A DNA stretch of 64,000 nt from Bradyrhizobium sp. CB82 (GTDB lineage Bacteria; Pseudomonadota; Alphaproteobacteria; Rhizobiales; Xanthobacteraceae): the NCBI RefSeq assembly GCF_029714405.1, contig NZ_CP121650.1, positions 1,741,001-1,805,000 on the forward strand. The letters are read 5' to 3'. Of this stretch, positions 53,860 through 61,164 are shown one piece after another (the first letter of the stretch is position 1; each line of letters begins with the position of its first letter). The notes under the pieces were generated by a model. That model saw only the letters and a list, made by a program, of their open reading frames with translations. It made no database searches and had not been told where the DNA came from. Both the position numbers and the translations under genes were made by a program.

Positions 53860-55668
53860 TCACCGTCGCCCGAACAGCTTCTCCACATCCGCGAGCTTCA
53901 ATTCCACATAGGTCGGCCGGCCGTGATTGCACTGGCCGGAGTTCGGCGTCTCCTCCATCTCGCGGAGCAGGGCATTCATCTCCTCCGGCCTGAGCCTGCG
54001 GCCCGCGCGCACCGAGCCGTGGCAGGCCATGGTGGCGGCGACGTGCATCAGGCGGCGCTCCAGCGGCAGCGCCTCGTCCCATTCGGCCATGTGCTCGGCG
54101 AGATCGCGCAGGAGGCCGCCCGCATCGGTCTTGCCGAGCAGCGACGGCGTCTCGCGCACCGCGACGGCACCAGGGCCGAAGGATTCGATCGCGAGCCCGA
54201 ACGAAGCCAGCTCGTCGCTGCGTGCGAGCAGCCGCTCCACCGTCGCCTCGTCCAGCTCGACGATTTCGGGGATCAAGAGGATCTGCCGCTGCACGCCATT
54301 TTTCGCCAGCGACGCCTTTAGCCGTTCATAGACGATGCGCTCATGGGCGGCATGCTGGTCGACGATGATGAGACCGTCGCGGGTCTGTGACACGATATAA
54401 GTCTCGTGGATCTGCGTGCGCGCCGCGCCGAGCGGACGGTCGACCAGATCGCCGGCGGGCTGCGTCTCGATTCTCACATCCGCCGTCGGCGCACCGACGT
54501 CGAAGGCCGCCTGCACGCGCTCCGCGAAAGCGGGCGCCGCAGTGCCCTCGAAGGACGGCAGTATCGTCGGGGCGGATGGCGACTGCCGCCAGTCCCAGTT
54601 GCCGGGGCGCGGCGTGAACGCGGGACGGAATGACGACAGCGCGCTGCCGCCGCTGTTGGCGGCGGTACGCCGGCCCTCGCGCGCAAGACCTTCTTTCAAT
54701 CCGTGCACGATCAGCGCGCGCACCAGCCCGGCATTGCGAAAACGTACCTCGGACTTGGCCGGGTGGACGTTGGCGTCGACCTCGCGCGGGTCGAGCGTGA
54801 CGAACAGCGCCAGCACCGGATGGCGGTCTCGCGGCAGATAGTCGGAATAGGCCGCGCGCACTGCGCCCAGGATCAGCTTGTCGCGCACGGGTCGCCCGTT
54901 GACGAAAAGATACTGCCCGAGCGCGTTGGCGCGCGTCAGCGCGGGTGCGGCCGCATAGCCTGCGATCACCACGCCATCGCGCTCGGCATGAACCTCTATC
55001 GCATGGCTGCGAAATTCCGCGCCCAGGATGTCGCCAAGCCGCGTCAGCCGGCCTGCGGCGCCGGGCAATGCTGCCGCCCAGGTGACCGGCGCGCGCTCTT
55101 CGCCCGCGAGCGTGAAGGCGATGTCGGGCCGCGCCATCGCCAGCCGCCGTACCACCTCGCGGATCGCCTCGGCCTCGGTGCGGTCGGTCTTCAGAAACTT
55201 CAACCGCGCAGGTGTCGCGTAGAAGAGGTCGTTGACCTCGACGCGCGTGCCAAGAGCCAGCGCTGCCGGCATGATCTCGGACTTCTCGCCGCCCTCGACC
55301 GACAGCGCCCAAGCGTGCGGCTCACCGGCGTGGCGCGTGGTGATCGAAAGGCGTGCGACCGAGCCGATCGAGGGCAGCGCCTCGCCGCGGAACCCGAGCG
55401 TGCGGATTTCCAGGAGATCCTCGTCGTCGAGCTTGGAGGTGGCGTGGCGCTCGACCGCGAGCGAGAGATCCCTCGCGGTCATGCCGCTGCCGTCGTCGGT
55501 GATGCCGATCCGCCGCCGGCCGCCGCCATCGGAGAAGACGTCGATGCGGCTCGCGCCGGCATCGATCGCATTCTCCACGAGTTCCTTGACCACGCTCGCC
55601 GGACGCTCGACCACCTCGCCGGCGGCGATGCGGTTGACAACTTGCTCCGGAAGCTGGCGGACGGGCAT
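53860..55668 (-). CDS. mutL: DNA mismatch repair protein MutL
   Basis: The 602-residue protein couples MutS recognition to strand incision. The GHKL ATPase is visible from MPVRQLPEQVVNRIAAGEVV, ERPASVVKELVENAIDAGA, DDGSGM, ATSKLDDEDLLEIRTLGFRGEALPSI and GTRVEVNDLFYATPARLKFLK. The C-terminal dimerisation domain ends with MACHGSVRAGRRLRPEEMNALLREME and QCNHGRPTYVEL, including the Q/C-x-H-G-R-P motif of endonuclease-competent MutL. TTG 55680 is a weaker alternative start. Confidence 0.95.
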   Translation of the reverse strand: MPVRQLPEQVVNRIAAGEVVERPASVVKELVENAIDAGASRIDVFSDGGGRRRIGITDDGSGMTARDLSLAVERHATSKLDDEDLLEIRTLGFRGEALPSIGSVARLSITTRHAGEPHAWALSVEGGEKSEIMPAALALGTRVEVNDLFYATPARLKFLKTDRTEAEAIREVVRRLAMARPDIAFTLAGEERAPVTWAAALPGAAGRLTRLGDILGAEFRSHAIEVHAERDGVVIAGYAAAPALTRANALGQYLFVNGRPVRDKLILGAVRAAYSDYLPRDRHPVLALFVTLDPREVDANVHPAKSEVRFRNAGLVRALIVHGLKEGLAREGRRTAANSGGSALSSFRPAFTPRPGNWDWRQSPSAPTILPSFEGTAAPAFAERVQAAFDVGAPTADVRIETQPAGDLVDRPLGAARTQIHETYIVSQTRDGLIIVDQHAAHERIVYERLKASLAKNGVQRQILLIPEIVELDEATVERLLARSDELASFGLAIESFGPGAVAVRETPSLLGKTDAGGLLRDLAEHMAEWDEALPLERRLMHVAATMACHGSVRAGRRLRPEEMNALLREMEETPNSGQCNHGRPTYVELKLADVEKLFGRR

Positions 55669-55965
55669 GGATTCTCTCAATGACGGCGCAGTTTATCCCC
55701 GCCGCGACCCAAATGCATGGGGGAAGTCCGAGCTGCCCACAAACCAGATCCAGATCGTTGTGGGGCTGCATGTGCGGTGCTGCCGCATATGCGGTGACCA
55801 ATTCCGCGAAATCGCCCCGAAATCCCTCAACGAAGACCACACGAAGCGGATTGCATCACGGCTGCGCCGTTCGCGCTATCCACGCGACGCGCTCGGTTCG
55901 GTGCAGGCGAATGGCGCAAGGAAGCATCGCACCGTTCCGTCGCGAATAAAATCCAGGAGAAATGG
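55669..55965. other. Intergenic region between mutL and a small secreted protein gene
   Basis: Nearly 300 bp with no supported gene. Open frames here are low-quality and lack ribosome binding sites. The segment presumably holds both divergent promoters. Confidence 0.4.
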
Positions 55966-56274
55966 ATGAAGTTGGTGAAGACCTCTGTGATCGCATGCGC
56001 TCTCTCGGCCCTCATTGCGGGACCCGTTCTTGCACAAGGTACGTCGACCGACGCCAAGACGCGCGGCACCGTGCAAAGCAAGCCCATGCAGGGCGGCCTG
56101 TCCGGCAGCGAAGATGATGATGCGGGCGCGCAGTCGGGAGCTGCGGGCGAGAAGATAGGCATGAAATCGACCAAGGGGACGAAGGGCACCGTCGGCACCA
56201 CCGGGAGCGCGACGCATAAAGGGGCGGTCGACGATTCCACGTCGGGCGCTGCCGCCACCGGCAAGCGCTACTAA
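55966..56274 (+). CDS. Small secreted hypothetical protein
   Basis: The 102-residue precursor starts with a signal peptide (MKLVKTSVIACALSALIAGP, cleavage after VLA). The mature part is Gly/Ser/Thr/Lys-rich and unstructured (SKPMQGGLSGSEDDDAGAQ, KSTKGTKGTVGTTGSATHKG). An AGGAGA site eight bases ahead supports the ATG. No family recognised; such proteins are frequent in Bradyrhizobium. A hairpin follows the stop. Confidence 0.72.
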   Translation: MKLVKTSVIACALSALIAGPVLAQGTSTDAKTRGTVQSKPMQGGLSGSEDDDAGAQSGAAGEKIGMKSTKGTKGTVGTTGSATHKGAVDDSTSGAAATGKRY

Positions 56275-56296
56275 CGCCGAGACGCGAAACAGCAAA

Positions 56297-56321
56297 CCTC
56301 CGGTCGCTCTGCGGCCGGAGG
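56297..56321 (+). terminator. Hairpin after the secreted protein gene
   Basis: CCTCCGGTCG pairs with CGGCCGGAGG (one mismatch) around CTCTG, 23 bp after the stop codon. No T-run follows, so termination may be weak; it lies between convergent genes. Confidence 0.65.
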
Positions 56322-56332
56322 CCTTCCTGCGT

Positions 56333-56752
56333 TCAATCGTCGAAGCCACGGCCGCCCCGCCCCGCCTTGATGTCGCTGCGGCGCTTCTTGCCGTCGAGCC
56401 GGCGCTGCTTGGAGGCGAAGGTCGGGCGCGTCGCGCGGCGTGGCGTCGGCCGCACAATGGCCTCGCGCAGCATCTCGAGCAGACGGTCGATCGCGTCCTG
56501 GCGGTTGCGCTCCTGAGTGCGAAAACGCTGCGCCTGGATTACGATGACGCCGTCCTTGGTCATGCGCTGGCCGGCGAGGCGCGCAAGGCGCAAGGCAGCG
56601 TCCTCCGGCAAGGTCAACTTGCGCGTGTCGAAGCGCAGTTGCGCCGAGGTCGCGACCTTGTTGACGTTCTGTCCGCCCGGGCCCGAGGCGCGGACGAAGC
56701 CGATCTCGATGTCGTCTTCGTCGATGACGAGATCGCGGGAAATCCGCAGCAT
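56333..56752 (-). CDS. arfB: Alternative ribosome-rescue factor ArfB (YaeJ)
   Basis: The 139-residue protein has the release-factor GGQ motif at residues 26-28 (SGPGGQNVNKV) followed by a Lys/Arg-rich tail (KQRRLDGKKRRSDIKAGRG) that enters the empty mRNA channel of stalled ribosomes. It rescues ribosomes without stop codons. The upstream open frame extends 29 codons but ATG 56752 (MLRISRDLVIDEDDIEIGFV) is the family-typical start. It converges with the secreted protein gene. Confidence 0.92.
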   Translation of the reverse strand: MLRISRDLVIDEDDIEIGFVRASGPGGQNVNKVATSAQLRFDTRKLTLPEDAALRLARLAGQRMTKDGVIVIQAQRFRTQERNRQDAIDRLLEMLREAIVRPTPRRATRPTFASKQRRLDGKKRRSDIKAGRGGRGFDD

Positions 56753-56870
56753 GGTGGCACCATTCGTGATGCCTCGACCTATCGCGGGCACCCTCATTTG
56801 GCAATGCTGCATCATGGAAAATGCGAATGGCCGGGGCAAGCCCGGCCATTCAATGCGGAGAAGCGCGAGT

Positions 56871-58238
56871 TCAGTTCGACTTCGGCGCGGGCGCTGCGGC
56901 GGGCTGCGCGGCGGCCTGGGGCGCGCGGCCGACGATGACGGTCAACAGGCCCTGGCTCCACAGCCGCCTCGCGGCCTGCTTGGCGTCATCCAGCGTCACG
57001 GCATCGACGATAGCGTTGCGCTTCTCGATGTAGTCGATCGGCAGCTTGTCCTGCTGATACTGCAGAAGCGTCTGGGCGAGCTTGGAGGAGGTGTCGAGCG
57101 CCAGCATCTGCGAGCCCTTGAGGTACGACTTGGCCTCGTCGAGCTCCTTCTGCGTCGGTCCCTCCTCGGCGATGCGGCGCACCTCCCTCTCGATGGCGTC
57201 AAGCGTGTCGCCGGCGCGGTCCGCGCGCGTGCCGGTGTTGCCGATGAAGACGGCCGAGTGCTCCATCCACAACAGCGATTCAAACACCGAATAGGCGAGC
57301 CCGCGCTTCTCGCGCACCTCGCGATAGAGCCGCGAGGACAATCCGCCGCCGCCCAGGATATGGTTGACGACGTAGGCGGCCATGAAGTTCGGATCGCTGC
57401 GCTTCACGCCGGGCCCGCCGAAGGTGATCACGGTCTGCGGCACGTCGAGCGGCACGAAGGCGCGCTGCGGCGGCGCGGCTGACTCGACGTCGGGGACCGG
57501 TGCGAGGTTTGCTTTGGCGGGCAGGCTGCCGAACGTCTTGTCGAGCAGCGTGCCGAGCGTTGCGGGGTCGACGTCGCCGACGACCGCGACCTTCAGTGTA
57601 TCCTTGGCCAGCACGCGGCTCACATAGTCCTTCATGTCGGCGACCGTGATGTTCGGAACGCTCGCCAGCGTTCCGCTGGTCTGCCGCCCATACGGATGGT
57701 CGCCGAAGGCGGTCTCCAGGAATTTGCGGCTGGCGAGCGCGGTGGGATTGGTGGTGTCGCGACGCAGGCCCGAGATCACCTGGGAACGGATTCGCTCGAC
57801 GTCAGCGGTTTCGAAATGCGGCGAGGTCAATGCCATCCGCAACAGGTCGAACGCCTCGTCCTTGTTGTCGCGGAGCATGCGCAGGCTGCCGCGGAACGCG
57901 TCGCGGGCTGCACTGAAGCTGAGCTCGATAGCGCGGCGGTCGAGCCGCTCGTGGAAGGCCTTGGAATCGAGATCGCCGGAGCCTTCGTCGAGGAGATCGC
58001 CGACGAGGTTGGCGACGCCCGGCTTGTCCTTGGGGTCCTGCGAGGAGCCACCGGCAAAGGAATACTCCATCGCGATCAGCGGCACGGTCGCGTCCTGCAC
58101 GAACCAGGCTTCGATGCCGCCCGGCGAGGTCAGGTGCTGGATCTTGGCCGCAGCCTGCGACGGCGAGATGGACGCCAAAGAGAGCGTCACCGAGGTGACG
58201 ACGGAGAGCGCGATGCCGCGGAGGAAGGGGTAGGTCAC
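56871..58238 (-). CDS. M16-family peptidase, non-catalytic subunit, exported
   Basis: The 455-residue precursor has a signal peptide (MTYPFLRGIALSVVTSVTLS, cleavage after SQA). It has the M16 fold but lacks the HxxEH zinc motif; at the equivalent place it reads GSSQDPKDKPGVANLVGDLLDEG. The R/Y pair for substrate binding is present (REKRGLAYSVFE near residue 305). Such subunits pair with an active M16 partner, here encoded directly upstream with a 4-nt overlap, giving a periplasmic mitochondrial-processing-peptidase-like heterodimer. Confidence 0.9.
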   Translation of the reverse strand: MTYPFLRGIALSVVTSVTLSLASISPSQAAAKIQHLTSPGGIEAWFVQDATVPLIAMEYSFAGGSSQDPKDKPGVANLVGDLLDEGSGDLDSKAFHERLDRRAIELSFSAARDAFRGSLRMLRDNKDEAFDLLRMALTSPHFETADVERIRSQVISGLRRDTTNPTALASRKFLETAFGDHPYGRQTSGTLASVPNITVADMKDYVSRVLAKDTLKVAVVGDVDPATLGTLLDKTFGSLPAKANLAPVPDVESAAPPQRAFVPLDVPQTVITFGGPGVKRSDPNFMAAYVVNHILGGGGLSSRLYREVREKRGLAYSVFESLLWMEHSAVFIGNTGTRADRAGDTLDAIEREVRRIAEEGPTQKELDEAKSYLKGSQMLALDTSSKLAQTLLQYQQDKLPIDYIEKRNAIVDAVTLDDAKQAARRLWSQGLLTVIVGRAPQAAAQPAAAPAPKSN

Positions 58239-59626
58239 GAACGCTTCTCCTCGCGCTTTGCGGTGGTGATGTCCTTGATCAGATAGCCAGTGACCGAGCG
58301 CTTCTTCTCAAGCCATTTTTGCGCGGCGGCGCGCACCTGTTCGGCGGTGACGGCGCGGATGCGATCGGGCCAGCTGCGGATGTCCTCGATAGACAGGCCC
58401 GTGGTCAGCGCGCCGCCATACCAGCGTGCCAGCACCGCCTGATTGTCCTGGGCATAGATCGCCTCTGCGATGAGCTGGGTCTTGACCCGCTCGAGATCCT
58501 CGGCGCGGATCGGGTTCTGCACAAGGTCGGCGATGACGCCGTCGATGACCTGCTCGACCTCCGCGAAGCTCACGCCCTGCCTGGGCGAGGCCGAGATCGA
58601 GAACTGGCTCGGGTCGAGCGAGATGCTCGAATAGCTGGCGCTGGCCGAGACCGCGAGCGGCTTGTCGACGACGAGCGCGCGATAGAGATAGGAGTTGCTG
58701 CCGCTGCCCATCAGTTGCGCGAGCACGTCGAGCGCGGCGCTCTCGCCGGCAGCCGCCGTGGTCGCCGACGGCACGAGGTAATACCGGCGTACGCCGGGCT
58801 GCTCGACGCGCGGATCGGACAGCGTGACGGTGCGCGGAGCGGCGGGCTCCGGCTCCTGCGGGCGGATGCGTCGCGCGGGGATCACCGGCTGTGCCGGGAT
58901 CGGGCCGAAATTGCGCTCGACCAGCGGGCGCACGTCGGCGGCCTCGACGTCGCCGGCGATCACCAGGATCGCGTTGTTCGGCGCATAGAAGCGGCGGTAG
59001 AACGCCAGCGCATCCTCGCGATTGAGCTTCTCGATTTCCTGGTGCCAGCCGATCACCGGCCGGCCATAGGGATGGTTGAGATAGAGCGCGGCCATGACCT
59101 GCTCGTTCAGCCGCGCCTCGGGACTGTTGGCAACGCGCATGTTGTACTCCTCGAGCACGACGTCGCGCTCGGGCAGCACGTTCTCGTCCTTGAGCACGAG
59201 CCCGGTCATGCGGTCGGCCTCGAACTCCATCATGGTCGGCAGCTGCTCGCGGGGCACGCGCTGATAGTAGTTGGTGTAGTCGACCGAGGTGGAGGCGTTC
59301 TCGTTGCCGCCGACGCGCAGCACGGTCTGGGAGAATTCGCCGACCGGATGTTTCTCGGTGCCCTTGAACATCAAATGCTCGAGGAAGTGGGCGAGCCCCG
59401 ATTTGCCGGGCGTTTCGTCGGCCGAGCCGACCTTGTACCAGATCATCTCCGTGACCACGGGCGTGCGATGATCGGGGATCACCACGACCTGGAGGCCGTT
59501 ACCGAGCGTGAAGCTGCTGGGTGGTGCGGATGTTACCGTTGTCTGGGCAAACGCGCCGCCGGTTGAGAGGGCACAAGTCGAGAGCATCGCGGCGAGAAGG
59601 CAGGCAGCCGATCGGGTTGAGGACAT
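58235..59626 (-). CDS. M16-family zinc peptidase, catalytic subunit, exported
   Basis: The 463-residue precursor starts MSSTRSAACLLAAMLSTCAL and is exported (cleavage after AFA). The inverted zinc motif HFLEH is at residues 80-84, followed by FKGTEKHPVGEF and the distal glutamate region ERDVVLEEYNMRVANSPEA near 154. The partner gene overlaps its stop by 4 nt. It probably degrades short peptides or signal fragments in the periplasm. Upstream in-frame codons to 59674 lack a better signal peptide. Confidence 0.92.
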   Translation of the reverse strand: MSSTRSAACLLAAMLSTCALSTGGAFAQTTVTSAPPSSFTLGNGLQVVVIPDHRTPVVTEMIWYKVGSADETPGKSGLAHFLEHLMFKGTEKHPVGEFSQTVLRVGGNENASTSVDYTNYYQRVPREQLPTMMEFEADRMTGLVLKDENVLPERDVVLEEYNMRVANSPEARLNEQVMAALYLNHPYGRPVIGWHQEIEKLNREDALAFYRRFYAPNNAILVIAGDVEAADVRPLVERNFGPIPAQPVIPARRIRPQEPEPAAPRTVTLSDPRVEQPGVRRYYLVPSATTAAAGESAALDVLAQLMGSGSNSYLYRALVVDKPLAVSASASYSSISLDPSQFSISASPRQGVSFAEVEQVIDGVIADLVQNPIRAEDLERVKTQLIAEAIYAQDNQAVLARWYGGALTTGLSIEDIRSWPDRIRAVTAEQVRAAAQKWLEKKRSVTGYLIKDITTAKREEKRS

Positions 59627-59820
59627 CGCAATCCTTGTGAAAGCCCGGACCCAAATGCCCGGGTGCAAAAGCACGGCATGCTACACCGTGCGGCCTAGCG
59701 CTTTGCGTCACGAAGCAGAGAACACCGTCATCGTGAAGTTAAAGATAGGTCATGTACCGCATCCGGCCTACACCGGATGATTGCGGCAGTTCAGCATAAG
59801 CACGCGGGCCGGCAGGAGCG

Positions 59821-60558
59821 CTATTGCTCTTTTTCCTTGCCACTCAACACGTCGTAATACGTCTTGCGGGTCTTGTCCGGTCCCGTGCCATAAGCGTAGT
59901 TCGGCGAGGGAGTCTGGTATCCGGGCGGCGGCTCGGTCAGCGATCCCCGCGGCGGTTCCGACTTGAATTCCGTGGCTTCGCTGCTGTTACCTTTGAAGAG
60001 TTTAAACAGGCCGCCGGTGTAGCCGAGCTGGGCCGGACTCAAGGTCGGATTGTTCTGACCGGGTTGAGGCGGGTCGTTGCTCGTGGTCCGCGTGGGCCCG
60101 TTCGTCTTGGCTGCGTTCAACTCGGCCGGGGACAGCGGCCGGGCGGCCTCCCATGGCTGCACGAACTTGTTGCCGGCTTTCTTTCTCGCAGCAGCCAGCT
60201 CCTTGCGGCGCTTTTCCTCGGGATCCTTCGGCCAGTTCGGCGCGGTCGCCTCGGCGGAGGACGCAGGCGGCGGCAGGTCGAGTTTCGGCGGCACCACCAG
60301 CGGCGAACGTTCGCGGTATTCGATGCCGGGCCTCTCCAGGCTCCTGCTGCTCTGGGCGCCGAGACCGGTCATCAAATTGTCGATGATCTTCTCCTCGAAC
60401 GTCCGGTCGTCTTCGTCGTCGTCGTCATCGCCAGCGCGGGCTGCGCCGGCGGCCATCACGAGACCGATGCCGAGTGCGACGGCAGCGAGCTTCAGCGACC
60501 GCACCAGCCCTTCCGCCGGGCTTCGCATCATCCAACCTTTCGGCTCGCTTTCGCGCAT
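59821..60558 (-). CDS. Exported hypothetical protein, acidic and proline-rich
   Basis: The family is not recognised. From ATG 60558 (MRESEPKGWMMRSPAEG) the 245-residue precursor has a signal helix (SLKLAAVALGIGLVMAAGAARA) then an acidic cluster (GDDDDDEDD). A helical stretch EEKIIDNLMTGLG and a long Pro-rich linker precede a C-terminal TYYDVLSGKEKEQ. It has the look of a rhizobial periplasmic or secreted linker protein. ATG 60531 is an equally plausible start. lspA lies 96 bp upstream on the same strand, so the two could be transcribed together. Confidence 0.7.
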   Translation of the reverse strand: MRESEPKGWMMRSPAEGLVRSLKLAAVALGIGLVMAAGAARAGDDDDDEDDRTFEEKIIDNLMTGLGAQSSRSLERPGIEYRERSPLVVPPKLDLPPPASSAEATAPNWPKDPEEKRRKELAAARKKAGNKFVQPWEAARPLSPAELNAAKTNGPTRTTSNDPPQPGQNNPTLSPAQLGYTGGLFKLFKGNSSEATEFKSEPPRGSLTEPPPGYQTPSPNYAYGTGPDKTRKTYYDVLSGKEKEQ

Positions 60559-60653
60559 CGCAGTACCTGTCTGTTTCGCTGTCAATCGCCGCGCCATGCG
60601 CAGGCCCGTCCTCGCAAGCAAGGTTCCACCGACCGGGCCCGTATCGGCCGGGA

Positions 60654-61148
60654 TCAGGGCGCTTTTGCGGCGGGTACCCCCAGGAAAGAATCATACAATA
60701 GGGCCACCACCCCGGCAACGATGGCCACGTCCGCGAGGTTAAACACGTACCAATTGTAAGTGTATCCGGCGATTTCGATGTGAAGCAGCGCGAAATCAAA
60801 CACCGCGCCATAGGCCAGGCGATCAATGGCATTGCCGATGGCGCCGCCGATGATCAGCCCCAGCGCCACCGTTGCCAGCCGGGTCTGCGCGCGGGTCATC
60901 CAGATCGCCAGCAGAACCACCGCGACGGCCTTGACCGCCATCAGCGCGATCTGCCCGGCCGCGCCTTCGGTCTGCAGCCAGCCATAGCTGATGCCCTTGT
61001 TCCAGGCCGGCATCAGGTCGAAGAACGGCATCAGCCTCAGCCCGCCGCGACGGTCGAGGTCGAGCACGTTGAGCAGCCAGAGCTTCGAGGCCTGGTCCAG
61101 CACGAGCGAAATCACGGCCGATAGAATGCCAGCGCGGAGAGGGGTCAT
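60654..61148 (-). CDS. lspA: Signal peptidase II LspA
   Basis: The 164-residue four-helix membrane aspartic peptidase cleaves prolipoprotein signal peptides. The two catalytic Asp regions are visible, GGAIGNAIDRLAYGAVFDF near residue 101 and YVFNLADVAIVAG near 134, together with LDQASKLWLL at the N-terminus. It lies just downstream of ileS (16 bp) on the same strand, the usual pairing in proteobacteria. Confidence 0.95.
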   Translation of the reverse strand: MTPLRAGILSAVISLVLDQASKLWLLNVLDLDRRGGLRLMPFFDLMPAWNKGISYGWLQTEGAAGQIALMAVKAVAVVLLAIWMTRAQTRLATVALGLIIGGAIGNAIDRLAYGAVFDFALLHIEIAGYTYNWYVFNLADVAIVAGVVALLYDSFLGVPAAKAP

Positions 61149-61164
61149 GGCAAGCCGGCCGCCA

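Noticed and set aside
55680..55949. Short plus-strand frame between mutL and the secreted protein gene
   Set aside because: No ribosome binding site, no signal peptide or domain, and it overlaps the expected divergent promoters.
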